Part shown: piece by piece, positions 23,801 to 35,244 of the stretch
How positions within the stretch are numbered: the stretch's first letter is position 1
Layout: each line of letters starts with the position of its first letter
From: Microvelia longipes
Taxonomy: Eukaryota > Arthropoda > Insecta > Hemiptera > Veliidae
Length of the DNA: 64,000 nucleotides
Reading direction: 5' to 3'
Assembly (NCBI GenBank): GCA_018340805.1
Contig: JACMZG010001914.1
Span: forward strand, 855,056-919,055
Notes under the pieces: generated by a model
Seen by the model: the letters and a program-made list of their open reading frames with translations, nothing else
Database searches by the model: none
What the model was told of the DNA's origin: nothing
Made by a program: the position numbers and the translations under genes

Positions 23801-24044
23801 CGACAAGTTTACTGCTAAATTGGCTCCTAAATACGTAGGTCCGTTCCGGATTAAGAAGAAAGTTGGCTTCCTGATTTACGAACTTGAAGACTCTGCTGGT
23901 AAGTCAGTTGGTAGATGGCATGTCAAGGATCTCAAGGATGTTCCAGTTCCTGACGACCTGCACCTACCTGAATTTTCTGTCTGTTTTAGGAGGAGGTCTG
24001 AATGTAGCCATACTTTTGTATGTCTACATTGCGTACGTATTTGA
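20778..24044 (+). CDS. pol: Pol polyprotein: protease, RT, RNase H, integrase
   Basis: The frame is open from 20778, in -1 relative to gag, and overlaps it by 34 bases; it is probably expressed by frameshifting rather than from the GTG at 20808. Numbering from 20808: aspartic protease with DSGAS at 65-69; reverse transcriptase about 220-420 with YLDD at 370-373; RNase H with the TDAS aspartate at 519; integrase with zinc-binding H707, H714, C744 and C747, and the catalytic triad D777, D837 and E872 (D-35-E spacing); and a GPF module (KYVGPFRI) near the C-terminus. There is no chromodomain. No stop or frameshift breaks it. The last 14 codons lie inside the 3' LTR. It would process Gag, copy the RNA into cDNA and insert it into the genome. 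Confidence 0.96.
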   Translation, partial: ERGKLPSGPEVTGRFRKSRDLPKTTKEEWLNWVKHVEEFCKPAAKISYIMTKNLNDPRFFVDINLMGRVCRALLDSGASRTLIDQTLWESLKNQGVQLLDVPVRYVVVADGSKTDVLGQCLVDIHLEDRSCSLPVLIVPSLSQSLILGIDFWKQMGIVPDVKNGTWVFSDCVVSSIETESTSQPTILTEEQKLKLDDMLKRCREIKSDKLGTTHLVKHAINTGEASPIKQRYYNLSPLLTEELNKQLDDLLDQGIVRRSKSPWSSPVILVKKKNGTYRMCVDFRKLNRVTKRDAYPLPFVNVILDMLRNAKYLTSIDLKSAYWQIELEEDSKEKTAFVVPGRGLFEFTRMPFGLHNAPATWQRLIDQVIGYDLAPYVFVYLDDIIVVAPDFETHLRILEEVLKRLKAANLTINEEKSHFCKNELKYLGYVVNQEGLHVDPEKVSAICEYPAPKTIRGLRRFIGMSSWYRRFVPNFASRIEPLTSMTKKNSKVVWSAAAEEAFHDFKNCLVSAPVLTCPDFTRIFTLQTDASAVGIGGVLTQEFDDGEHVIAYASRTLTKQERNFSATERECLAVIWIVEKFRPYVDGYRFRVITDHHSLTWLENLKDPTGRLARWALRLQGYDYELLHRRGKDNVVPDALSRAMDFTDSINLVDVANITDDAWYKKMMANVAEDPLKYDNWKVENNLLWKRTKVNDISKWRQVVPKDLRAQVLKESHDSPLAGHMGMHKTFFRIAEDYYWPRMRSDVTHYVKKCLTCLRSKPSQGPPSGLYGMQRTPHDTWELVSSDIVGPLPRSTKGNRYIVVTTDCFSKFVVARPLRDATAKAVAQHMEDDLFLTYGVPKYVICDNGKQYVSKTFQDLLADYGCQPKYSAYYHPQANPTERVNRVIKTLLTAFVKDHKEWDRQLSKFICSIRTSVHESTSRTPYYLNYGKEMKLRGDRPEAEDDEHQVDKMTSRVTALEKIKREVPERLRKAYEANARQYNLRRRAVEYQVGQSVLHRNFQQSKKVDKFTAKLAPKYVGPFRIKKKVGFLIYELEDSAGKSVGRWHVKDLKDVPVPDDLHLPEFSVCFRRRSECSHTFVCLHCVRI
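20784..20790 (+). promoter_or_regulatory. -1 ribosomal frameshift site GGGAAAC
   Basis: In the gag frame the heptamer reads G GGA AAC, the canonical X XXY YYZ arrangement. It sits 7 bases into the 34-base gag-pol overlap. Slippage by one base moves ribosomes into pol at the CTA codon (20790-20792), and the gag stop follows at 20809. The same heptamer is used for gag-pro shifting in some retroviruses (established knowledge). A downstream stimulatory structure was not modelled. Confidence 0.85.
23988..24002 (+). promoter_or_regulatory. Polypurine tract
   Basis: aggaggaggtctgaa immediately precedes the 3' LTR. Such a tract is the expected plus-strand primer. It lies within the pol reading frame and is interrupted by tct. 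Confidence 0.7.
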
Positions 24045-25291
24045 CAGTCTGTTTTATGTCGTATGATTTTTATAGAAAATATTAGCGTGAATTAATTTGT
24101 GTGATTTGTTGAGTGTATGTAGTGCAAAGGTATCGGTATAAGTGAATTGAACCCGTCTAGTGTAAAGTCAATGGTAGGTGGACGCATTTATTGATGATTT
24201 TTAGATTTAAGGGTCCAGGTTCAAGTGTGCGTGAGTTTTCCGTGTCTATGTTTCTTTGTGTGAGTTGTAGTTAGGAGGCGGAAGTCTGTTTTTGCTTTAG
24301 GCCCGTGGAAACCCTAAGTTTTTTGGTCATTTTCCGAGATCGCTACGATCTCGCTAAGTTTTAGCGATATTTTAGTGAGTTGTCTCTCTGAGTCTAATTA
24401 ACTTTAGAGTCATTCTAAGTGCAGTTGATAGTGACTAGTAAAGTTTAGAGTCATTTTTACTAACTTTTGTGCCTAAAGTCTCAAACTATTTTGCGCGTCT
24501 GCGGCATAACCTATACGCGCACGTTTTGCACATGGTGAACAATCACCATTTCTTAATCATCAGTTGGTCTATGCTGATGAATATTTTGGAACACTCTGTG
24601 TGGATTTGCTGTTATCGATTTCCCGGACTTGACTTTTCTATAACTGGATTAACCAGGATTTGGTTGAGTTGGATAAACCCATGTTTATCTGGCTAACTCT
24701 GGACTTAACACCATCGGCGGAGCATCTTTTACTTTTTCGTCTTAAATGGGGTACCCCTACTTATTTTTGGATTAATTCTACCAAGGTACAAAATATTATT
24801 TTCTAAAAGGTCGACCTTAAATAAAATCATAGTAACTCATAAAGTTAAATCAAGTTCTCTTTTTCATTTATCGTTAAATAAATTTATATGCTATACTTAA
24901 ATTTTATGTTTGTCAGTTGTCAACTTATTTCAAATTGTTTGGACAAGTTGACCCGGCTTTCCATACTTGATTTGTATAAATTAAGTCCGAGGGTTTTCGT
25001 TATTTTGCTCTTGATTTCGGTGAAGCCGATATTGGTCTTCTTGTAAATCCAATCAAGTACTTGAAGCCGGGCCAACTTCTCCAAACTATCTTAGGTTAAG
25101 TAACCCTAAGTACAATTTATTGAATCAAAATAACGTGGCGCTCTTTTCATATATTCAAAACGTACTTAGGATAATTAGAGCCTACGCCACCTCCACTGAG
25201 CTTGGTAATGGTGAAGCACCTGACGGGCCAGGTCACCAGAGTATATGAAGTCTACGGTAAGTTCAACTTAGATCTTAATTATCCCGTTACA
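24003..25291 (+). repeat. 3' LTR
   Basis: 1,289 bp. From about position 450 onward it is almost identical to the 5' LTR; earlier it differs mainly by small deletions. Its first 42 bases encode the end of Pol and the pol stop codon. Confidence 0.95.
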
Positions 25292-25295
25292 AAGG

Positions 25296-25400
25296 TATTT
25301 ACGAAAAATTAAGACCGGTTCCGCCATTTCACTTTTTATTAACAAAACACCCCTGGGCTCTTGGTCTATTAGGCTTATACTTTATTATATAAGTCATCAC
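25296..25400. repeat. Continuation of the interrupted 141-bp unit and a P-arm fragment
   Basis: tatttacgaaaaattaagac continues the unit cut at 15633. Further on, aggcttatactttattatat matches the P palindrome arm at about 13,617-13,636. This proves the LTR element jumped into the palindromic complex and marks that complex's right edge. Confidence 0.85.
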
Positions 25401-25607
25401 TAACTTACTTGCAAGTGAGGATTCCTCAGCTTGTTTCTTTCAGAACTTGATTTAGTCCCTGAAGTAAGTCCGACGGAACCAAGCATGTAGATGTGCCGCC
25501 AAAACATTTATGCATTAAATTCCTGAGGCAAAAACAAAGAGAATAATATTATTTAATTCGGAGGAATATCAAATCAATGTTTTAGGGCGGGGCAACCAAT
25601 TTTAAAG

Positions 25608-25690
25608 GACCTTTGACGAATTAGTTAGATTTGAATCTGCAACCATAATATCTAAAGATGACCACTCTACCACTAAGCTGTCAAGAATAA
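25608..25690 (-). repeat. tRNA-like pseudogene or SINE head
   Basis: On the minus strand, agcttagtggtagagtgg resembles box A (D-arm region), and gcagattcaaatctaa about 30 bases later resembles box B. The acceptor ends pair only partly and the anticodon and T stems are imperfect, so it is not a working tRNA gene. Confidence 0.5.
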
Positions 25691-27544
25691 ACTTTACTAG
25701 TAATCCACCATATTAACTTTGAATCTCGTATTTTACTTTAATCGCTCATTAAAAAAAATATAATCAACAAATAAGAAGCGTTCCATCAAAAACTACAACA
25801 TAATAATTATGTTGTATAATTCAAGGCTTTTTTAAAAGAAAAATAATTTCAATAATTTATCACAGAGATTATTCTTCGACAGATTTACTGACAACATAAA
25901 TTATAAATAGATCAAGTCATTTATAAATATCAAGTTTTAAGTTCAAAACAACTTAATTTATAAAGTGTTTAAGACAAGTCGTTAAGGTCAAGTTTAAAAC
26001 AAATAGTGAAAAACAAATTATTGATTTTAATTTAAGATAAAACAAGTACTTGACATTAATAAAGAGGGTACGGGGCATCTCATATAGTCTTTCAATGGTA
26101 ATGGAAGGTCGAGAATAAAGAAATGACAAATTAGGTTAATGTACTGCCTAATCCTATGAACGTAAGAGGAGATAGTGAAACAAATACGAGCTTACCTTCC
26201 TTATTGAATATAGCTAAAGGCTCGCATTGTCGGTTGTCAGTAGAACAAGGTGATAGTACCGGAATTTAGAGAAAAATGGTCTTTAGGAAATTGATTAAAT
26301 TTAATAGTTATAAGCAAAAATAATGACAAATTTGTTCAAAAACTAATCACAGTACACTATGGATTAAAAAGTTACCCATTAATTAATATCTGCATTGTCA
26401 ATGATTTAGATCGCGTCAATAATTTTATACCTTCCCTTATTAGGATATTATTAGGATGTTTTTTGTGCTGTATGCCTTATAAGTGTAATCATAGGAAAGA
26501 CAAGGCCTTACGATTAGTCGAGGTAAAGACTTTAATCGTAACGTCGTTTAAAGACGCTGAGTTCTTTGAGTTATTTGATTATTGAAGATTTGGCTTATTG
26601 CAGTTCTGTGCTAATTGACAACCCATTTTATTCTTGGTTCTAAATCTTGTTTTTACGTTGTCTTTATTTTTAAGTCTATAAGGTTCTTTTCTTATGCAAG
26701 TTTAAGGTGTCCATTGTCTGTTTGTATCTGTTTTGTCAGTTGCGGTGTTATAAATCCAGTTTATATTGTGTGACAATTTTGTCGATGTCGGTCTTAGCAT
26801 ATCCGTTTCCGTCCGAGTTCTTTTTTGTACTTGTCAGTTGTCTCTGTTTTTGTACTTGTTGGTGAGAGCTCCAAATGTCCCGCTTGTTGATGATAGTGTT
26901 GAGTCGAAACCGTTCCCAGGAAGTTCATATCTAACACTAAGTACCGACGGTAGCTTATTCTTCAATGGACTCTTTAAAGGGATCAAAAAGTAATTTAGGC
27001 CCCTAGGGAGTAAAATGTTTTTTTATACGTCAGTTAAGGAATTTTCTCGAGCATTTAATTTTGTTCCTAAGGCAAGGCTAATAAAAAAAAGAACAATGAA
27101 GCTTAAGACACATTTAATTAAATATTTTATTCTCATTGAAGCTGAGAGAAATAATATTTATTGGTTTCTTAGGCGTAATCGAAGTAAAAATATATTCCCA
27201 AGATAAAGCCGAGGGAAATGATTATTAGTTCCTGAGGCATAGCTAATATAATTATACATTTATTTCCTAGGTGAAGCTGAGGAAATTTTATTAATTAATA
27301 ACTTAGCTGTAGCTGAGCGTAATTATAATAAGGTTAAAAGAGCGAGTTACTCCCGTGGTGTATACAACATTTTATATCCAACAAACAATATGAAGCTTGC
27401 CTCTCTGGTTTAGGTCAAAAGATGTCGTTTGGAACTAAAAAGAAAAATTATATTTTTTGGGCGGCAACATCAAAATTTATTAAGGAGCCAAAATATTTAT
27501 CAGCTAATAAAAGTTGCTTAGTGCAATAAAAAATAGTCCTGAGT

Positions 27545-27620
27545 AAGTTCTCCCGGTAAGACATGAACCTACAACATTTAGTTTCCGTGTCTAGTTTAAG
27601 CAATAAAGCCAGTCAGGTGA
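27545..27620 (-). repeat. Weak tRNA-like segment
   Basis: On the minus strand, gtaggttcatgtcttacc resembles a box B, preceded by a poor box A-like tggctttattgctta. Probably a decayed SINE. Confidence 0.3.
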
Positions 27621-28339
27621 TTTCTGGTCTTGTATTTTTAAAGACTCGTTTTAGTCTATCAAGCAATAGACAAAAATTATTTCGGTGCCTTAGTGACATA
27701 AACATGTCTTATTATTCCCGCAAATAACATTATATACAGCAACAAGGGTTTCAAGAGATTATTGCTTCTGGCATTTGCTGATTGCCCTGCTTTGCTCTTA
27801 GCAAATTTCCGCAGCAATTAAATAAAATTTTACAGACGAGGTGGAACTAGTAATCTAGAAATGTTGTAATCGTATAAACTTTTATTACCTAGAAGGTTTT
27901 TAATTTAACTCCAAGAATTCATACAATAAATTTTTTGTTTATTAAATTTAAATATAGTCAAAAAGCAATAAAATAATTTGATATTAAATATATATATTCA
28001 TGACCTCTAATTTTAATTAATGATGTCTCTCTAACAAAAAAAAACTAGGAACAAATAATCGTAAAAAATGTTGCATAAATTACTTGCTCTGTTTGGATGT
28101 CTGTAATGTATTTATACTTCCCAGACTGACTTCAGCTAATTGAGACCGGCTATAAAATATTATTTTAAGTAGCCGATCATAACCTTATTCATCTCGGTCT
28201 TAAAATGTTAAATCAAGGGATAAAGTTTTAATACTTAGATGCTTAGAAAAGTTAACAACACATCAACATCTTTAGAGTAACGTTGCATTTTTATATTATA
28301 TATAAAAAATAGTTTATTTTAGTTTTTTTACTTTTCCTC

Positions 28340-28985
28340 CTTTATACTGTTAAGTATATGAGAAAAGTATTGTGTTTGCACTAAACTCCGAAACCCAAAT
28401 TTCACCGAATTTGATCACCGAATCAGATTCATACTTTTAAGACTTTCTAAGAGGTTTTCACAAAGTTTTCTGTTTGTATGTGTGTGTGTATTTCTGTTAT
28501 CATCGTACCTCCCATTGTATTTATTCTAGATAGTTGAAACTTGGTACGAAAATCAATCTTTATATAAGTTTAGTGGTGCAACCCGGGAAATTATATTTTT
28601 ATATAATTAACCGACAATAATGACAATGCTAAAATGTGAAAAATTCAATAAACGCGAAAAAATCTCTCCATCGATTTGACATTTACTACCACACATGCAG
28701 TCATATATAATACCAGATTTCGCGCTAAGTTTCATCTCATTATCAGCATTAGTTACATTGTTATCCAATGACTTGCATAAGTTTCTTTTTAAATGTGAAA
28801 AATAACCCAAATAAGTTAAAATTTGGTACAAGTGTAATCCCTTACATAATAAATATAAATGTTTTCCTTCAATACGACAAGTATGTCTACAGTTTGTAGT
28901 TGAATATAAAAGTTAAGTAGCATCGAGGGAGTCAGTGCCTGGATGGGTGACCACTGGTTTATTATCTCAAAAGAATAAATTCCCA
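28340..28985 (+). repeat. Composite 5S-related repeat, copy a
   Basis: The modules run in order: aaaagtattgtgtttgc head, TG-rich stretch (28475-28492), attgaaacttgg-type module, aagtttcatctcattatcag block (28729-28748), then a 5S-rRNA-like segment (28909-28957). That segment contains agttaagtagcatcg and cctggatgggtgacc. The latter two correspond to the A box and C box of the 5S internal control region. The distal tail present in copies b and c is not evident here. Confidence 0.75.
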
Positions 28986-30394
28986 GATATTACAAAAAAT
29001 ACTTTCATAAAATAAATTTAAATAGTTCATATGCATATTAACTTAGTATGCTGGTGCGCTTTGGATATAAAAGTACAAATAAGCTAAATAACTGAGTTTT
29101 TATTACGAATTAAAATTTAACATATTTTTTATAATATAAAAATAATAAAACAAACATAAAAATGATAATCTTAATAGTAAATATTAATAAAAACTAAGTA
29201 TAATAAACTACTCTGCTATAGCCATCTCATTTACATGTTGTATGCCTCATGGAAATTTTACTTTAATATAAAAATTTAATAGTAAATAAAGAGTAATACG
29301 TATAATATTCAAAGATATTTATAAAATATTAATAAAGTATTATGAAATCTTAAAAGTCTTTGATTAATACATGCAACAGTCCATGGATTTCAAATAAGTT
29401 CCACTCAGCCTCTTATAGCTTGGAAAAAAACTTAGATGCTTATAGGGAAACAGCAGTCAACATTTCTCCGTTATAAAATTTATTAATTTTAGTCAAAGAC
29501 ATTTCCAGACATTAGAACCTTAAAAATTATGTCAACATAATTATATTAATGTCAACATCAATATAACATGTCAACAAATGGCAGGTTTAGAATACTTAAA
29601 CAATAAATTATACATATGTCACATTCACCTACTTGGTAGCTCTTTCAGAAAATATACAACGCATAGTTTTTTTATTTGCATTTATTATTAATATACGACT
29701 GCTACGACTAGCATGATGTAGGTGTATTTTAAAACAAACCTCTTCCGTAAAAAATCTTCTGAACGTATTAATATTTTAAATCAAACTTAATGTAAAAATT
29801 AACCTGGGGGACACTGATCCTATATTAAACCCAGGTTTTATTACTTCTTACCCGGTTTGCTGAATCAGCAAAATATTAAAAAAAACGTTTGAATAAAGAG
29901 CTAAAATTTTCGCCGGAAAAGAGGTCTATAATTATGTTTTTAATTTGACTCATATTTCATCAATTTCTTGAAGATCACCTGAAGAGTATGAAATTGGCAA
30001 AAGTTGTGAAGAGATGCGCGAGATTGAAGTGGCAAATTCCCTTGATCCTGATTGTATACAATTCATACTTTCTAAGCCTTGAACTACTTTACAACTTCAC
30101 TCACTTCTAGCTACTACACTGTAATTTACAAAAACAAAACTCACGCATAGGAGTGCGAACTACATTGCATTTAAATAACTGCCTTTGAAATAAGAACAGA
30201 TTGATAAGGAAAAATATTAACACTACTTTGGTCTCACTAAATCTTCACATCTCTCTCACGAGACTGTAGTCTTTGAATATTTTTCATTTTTTTTATTAAA
30301 ATTACTATAATCCAAATTTTTATATAAAATATAAATCACTTTCAAAGTGTAAAAAGTATACACATTGAATACATATTTTTTATAAAATAGAGTG
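28986..30394. other. AT-rich intergenic sequence with a U-module fragment
   Basis: 29,700-29,945 carries a degenerate fragment of the U/composite module (aacccaggttttattac, cccggtttgctgaatcagca, ttttcgccggaaaa). Nothing else was recognised. Confidence 0.55.
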
Positions 30395-30505
30395 TTTATC
30401 CATGATGTCCTACATCCTTAATATTCCTCCCTCAGTGGAAACGAAACGTCGGAATTATTATCTATGTTGAGGCGGTTGCCACCGGAACACCGTAATCTTC
30501 AAATA
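30395..30505 (+). repeat. Hairpin repeat with hammerhead-like strand, decayed copy
   Basis: Related to the minus-strand element at 54568-54725: both share ccatgatgtcct, cctcccnnagtggaa, gcgaaacatcgga-type words and a closing accggaa. Around the core, ATTCC (30423-30427) pairs with GGAAT (30451-30455) and GAAACGTC lies between them. The expected CTGANGA strand has been lost. Confidence 0.5.
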
Positions 30506-33500
30506 CATTTTTGGAATTAGGTGGCCAAATTGAATCGATTCCCCTCCTCTATCTCCGCCACGTTTCTATGCAACTTACTTTATAAGCGTCATTTTTCTAT
30601 TTAATATTTCGCTAAAAATAGAGGTTTATTAATTATTTTTAAGTATGCCGCGAAACTGTATGACTTATATTGTGAGACTTTGGAAATCATGAACCGAACT
30701 TTACTCATTATTGCGTCCTAAAAAACTTAATTCATTAACAGTTGATAAAGTTATCAATTAGCTTCTTACTTGTATCCAAACCTATTCATCAACAACTTGC
30801 CAAATTCAATACTTTCTCTTGAATAGAAAGTCGAGAAAGCAAGAGGATAGAAAATATGCAAAATTTTCCACAAGGTATAATTCTAACAATACATTCATCT
30901 CTTCATTTCCCTCAACGTTTTCAAAATTATTTCCCTAGATATTTCAATAGCGCAAAACTTTAAGTGAAAACTTGAGATAACAAGTTCTAGATATTATCAT
31001 TCCAGGAAAAGCTAATAAACTTTATTACTAAATTGTATTAAACTTTCTGTTAAAAGAAACTTTTTTTCTTTTGTTTAATGTTATAAAATCAATATTGTTG
31101 TAAAGATGTTTTTTTTAATTTATCGTATGTGATATTTAGAAACAAAAAGCATGGTTTTGAAGCCAAGTGGAGCACTGCTCATTAGTAAACACGTACATTT
31201 GCTTTAGAATTTGAATTGAAATTCTTCTGTAAACTGCTTTAGAGTGTGTTAAGAATAGAGCCATTATATTCATTTTACATTCACTCAGGTGAAATAAGTC
31301 TTCATTTTTATTAACTTTAGCACATTAATTGATAAGATAAAAAAATAAATACATATTGAACTACAAATGCCATGAATATATTTGCTGTCAGTCCATGAAG
31401 TCCTTTCCAGCGGACTTTCCTTAATGGACATTTAAAGAAAAAAGCTTAAAGTTCTATAATAAAAACAAAAAACTAATTATTTAGCTATATATTTCACCTA
31501 ACCCTAACACTGTATGGATCTTCAGCCTAATACAGGAAACTCCTCACAATATTATAGCTGACTAAATGATTAAAATTACACGAGCAAACAAAAACTAACA
31601 CTAATTAAAACTAAAAATATAGTCAAATTAAGAAATGATTTAGATAAATTAATAAAAACAGAAATGGAGTAAACAAACATTGATAAGAGATAAGATCAAA
31701 AAGAATCCTTGGTTCTTGATTGTGATTTATTTTTTCATAAGCTAATATAGAGTTTCTAGACATAGATTTAATAATCATAACAGATTAAACGCTTGATTAA
31801 CCTTTGAAATGAATCAAATGAATAGCTATAACGTTTGATGCAGGTTTTGCTACGACATTATCTATAGACGCATTCCAGTTAAATTTGCTCACTCAAGTGA
31901 CTACTGAGTATTCAAACTTATTGTAAAAACAAGGCTTTTTTCAAATAGTTTAGGAGCTGTAAATTAAATTTTTAGTAAATAATAATATATTATGTTACGA
32001 GACTGTGAAGAAGATTTTTTTTATAGTGGTGACTATATTTAGTGTCGAGCGACACAATAAAATGAGCCGAGGTTTAAAAAGCCATTTACAGTTGTAAATG
32101 GCATATTATTAATTAATATGCCATTATTAATATATATTATATAATAATATATATTATTAATATTATATATTAATAAAAAATAGCATATGCTATTTGTTTT
32201 GGGCGTAGTAATAATAAACAACTATTTAGAAGAAAATCAGTTAATATATACAAATTTGCCGCTACACTTCTTTCTATCGCCTCGTTGGTCAAAAGTTTTT
32301 ATTCTGGCTGCGTATTTTCAATGTCTGAATTATAAAATAATCCATGATTATTTTATAATAAATAATTAACAACTCACTTTTCGAAAATAACAAAACTTTG
32401 TTAACAAAAACGATCGATTATTTATTTGATAAACAATATAAGTAAGAAGAACAAGGAAGGTAATATTATAACCTAGTAGTAAACAACTAGCGCCCTCCTA
32501 GTGTACATTTGAGGAACTTCACCAACGACAGTAATAAACTCACTTACTGTCACTTACTGTCACAGTAAAATAAACTACAAGACTGTCGCAGACGGTAAAA
32601 ACTGCATTGCACCTACTGTTTTGAGGATGTTAAGTGCCTACTTTACAACTGCCCGAAAAAAAATAATTTCATTAGTTTTTCCTGGGTTGGTATTAAGTTC
32701 AACTTGTCTCCTCCAACTCCTCCGTGTTGGTATTTGTAACTTATCAGTACAAGACCATCACCAGTGTAAGCTTGACAACAGAAATCAGCTTTAAAAAGCT
32801 CAGACAGAACGCGTCCATTACAGGGTTTGGCTCAGGCTTCCCCTCTATAGAAACCGACTGAGCCATAGAGTAGAGTAACGTCTCATATCTCTCTTGTAAT
32901 TAGGATTTCGTCCTGTGATTCATCCGTATCGTATAAGCTGTCCGGTGTATTTTTCCTATTATTCTAATTTTTAAGATTCTTAAATGCCTCCTAGATTAGG
33001 ATTGACAATCACCTATAAGGTAGCCTAGATGTAGTTATAGGGAGTAGAACATCAGATCGGTCCAACTCGAGCCGTTGGACACTAGTTTAAAATGTGCTAA
33101 GCTCTGACACACTGATACGACCAAAAAAATGTACAACACATGGAAATCATTGGTAGTGGAAAAAAGTTCAAACACACACGACCTTATTTATTTATTATTT
33201 TATTTTATATCAAGAACTGCGTAACTTGCAAGTATGGAGTATCAAATATGGCAACCATCCAGATACCAAACACCAATTAGGTCAAACCTTAAGCCCTGAA
33301 AAACTTATTGTGCAGATTCGACGCAACAAACTTGTTTTCGTATCACGTTTCTACAAGTACTTTACGTCACATTGAATCAGTTTCATGTCTATACTACAAT
33401 AAAGTCAATTTAAGTTTATAAATTTGAAATATTTATAACTTTAAACTGGATAGTGGATGTTAAAACCAAGGAATATATACAGGTAGACAGTAAATAGTTT

Positions 33501-33960
33501 ATATTAACAATGTTTGTAGTAAAATAAATCAGTGTAATAGACAGTTAAAATGAATAAATAAAGTAATAAATAAAGTGCATAGTAATAAATACTTAGTGCG
33601 GACTTCCTGTACTACACTTCATGACAAAGTAGTTTTAAGTTGATTTTAATTAAATACATAATGTGAAATATTCACGGATATACATATTTAACAGAATAAC
33701 CTACATAAATACGCTTAAGCGAATTTTTATCATGGAAATGAAGCTTAAGAGATTGCTCAGATGAAGGAAGTGAATAAGGGCTTTAATTCTGGAACTAAAG
33801 ATAAACTAAATATGTCTTATATTCTGATGACATGTTTACATTGTTTTCCAGTTGAATTGCTTTAAGGAGTAATTACATTAAATTACATAACAAATTACTC
33901 TTTGATATGTCAGCACAACAAAGTGTAAATATGAAAATTTACCTCTAGAATGTTAAAGAG
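30506..33960. other. AT-rich intergenic sequence, no gene seen
   Basis: No coding region was recognised. 32079-32170 holds three adjoining palindromes: gccatttac/gtaaatggc, then ggcatatt/aatatgcc, then an AT-only palindrome. A short AC-T repeat occurs near 32,540-32,565. Confidence 0.5.
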
Positions 33961-34042
33961 GCACGTTTTTATAAAACCAAAAGGAGTGCGTTGCTCCTTT
34001 GATACTGGTACCTCATTATCAGGCTCCGTAAACAATTCTTAA
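33961..34042 (+). pseudogene. Possible retroelement aspartic protease remnant
   Basis: A short open stretch reads G-V-R-C-S-F-D-T-G-T-S-L-S before a stop. This resembles the D-T/S-G active-site segment of retroelement proteases. No other pol motif was found nearby, so this is tentative and could be chance. Confidence 0.2.
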
Positions 34043-34059
34043 ATTGTATTTAGACTATC

Positions 34060-35240
34060 TGTAGTAGGTTTAAATGGTAAATTAGTTGTTAGAAATACAA
34101 AATAGTTAGAGAAGCTACCAATAAAATGATTATATGGCAAACAAATGAAATTAAAGACATTGATTCAAACATTAACTGGCCTGCTTGACTGTATGGTCAT
34201 ATTCAGTCGAAAGGAAATATTGATAGTGATAAAATATAATTTTATGGGACATGTAAACATACCATACATTAATTCCAATTATATACCTATAGTTGGTTAC
34301 ATTTAATGAAAATTTATAGTGCCATTAATTGATGCCTTATATGATTAAAAGAAAATATGTTCAATTTTATGCTGGCTTTGAGATAAGGAAGCATAATATT
34401 TGGAAACATCTTGCACTTGAAAGATGTTTCCAAATATTTCTATATTATTTCCAAATGATTCTAACTAAGGTTATTTAGATAAGGTTACAACTATAGAGCT
34501 GACAAATATAAATATTTGATAGCTTCCTTTACGATTGATAAGGGAGATTCAATAATTGTTCAAAATGTTAAAATAAGAAACATGAAATTTTAACAAAAAA
34601 ATAAAAAAACAAAATATTTAACGTTCGCTGATTTTTTGGGTATTTGTAAATACCACAAATAATACAAAATGTGTTATTTGAGGTTTATTTTATAAAGGGC
34701 AAATAGTAAGGAGCAAGACCAGCTTTTATATTCTAAGTGCAGCCAAGCAGCTTTTATATAATTTGCATACCATTCTATTAAAAGATATGTTGAAGACTAA
34801 AAAACTACTTGATAGGAATTCTGCAGAAATCCTGGTGTCGTACTGTAGGGTTACGGCAAGTGTGGTCCGCGCTAATATTTCTGGGAGTCTGTAGAAATAT
34901 TATTGGGTGTCAGCGAGCTAATGGACAGAATATCATATCAAATATGAAAACATTAATTAATTAACTTTAATGCTATTATAATAAATAATTATAATAGTAA
35001 TATTAAATAATTAATAATAATAATAATAACTGTTATCTAATATGCTTTAACCAAATTCCCAAAGCAAAAATAAGCTTATGAATTTGTTTGTGCGTACAAG
35101 ATGTTTTAGAAATGTCTGTGAATCAAGAAATTATTAACCAAGTTTTTATTGGAAAACAGAAACATTTATTTCCTTTTGTTAGTAAGGTGGCCAAATAATG
35201 GGAGTCCTAATGTTAATTAAGATTTAAAACGTTTTACCAA
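34060..35240. other. AT-rich intergenic sequence with one hairpin
   Basis: Contains an 18-bp perfect hairpin (34395-34412 with 34421-34438, 8-base loop). No gene was recognised. Confidence 0.5.
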
Positions 35241-35244
35241 CATC

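Larger units (their letters stand above)
15634..25291 (+). mobile_element. Complete Ty3/gypsy-type LTR retrotransposon
   Basis: The element is 9.66 kb, bounded by TGT...ACA LTRs (15634-16947 and 24003-25291) and a 4-bp target duplication aagg (15630-15633 and 25292-25295). In order it has a primer-binding site, a 2.5-kb T-rich leader, gag (19498-20811), pol (open from 20778 in the -1 frame, to 24044) and a purine tract just before the 3' LTR. Domain order protease-RT-RNase H-integrase is that of Ty3/gypsy (Metaviridae). No env is present. Both reading frames are open and the catalytic residues are intact, so it could be a recently active copy. It interrupts a 141-bp satellite unit of the palindromic complex. 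Confidence 0.96.
25401..28339. other. Intergenic sequence with tRNA-like remnants
   Basis: No protein gene was recognised. Two minus-strand stretches resemble decayed tRNA-derived SINE heads (listed separately). From about 27,030 to 27,310 words of the type cctgaggcatagctaat and cctaggtgaagctgagg recur loosely. Frames of 63-75 codons at 26766-27206 have no recognised domain. Confidence 0.45.

Noticed and set aside
25608..25690. Functional tRNA gene
   Set aside because: Box A and B-like words are present, but the acceptor, anticodon and T stems do not pair properly.
28909..28957. 5S rRNA gene
   Set aside because: Only the internal promoter portion is present; the flanking thirds of 5S are missing and it is embedded in a repeat.
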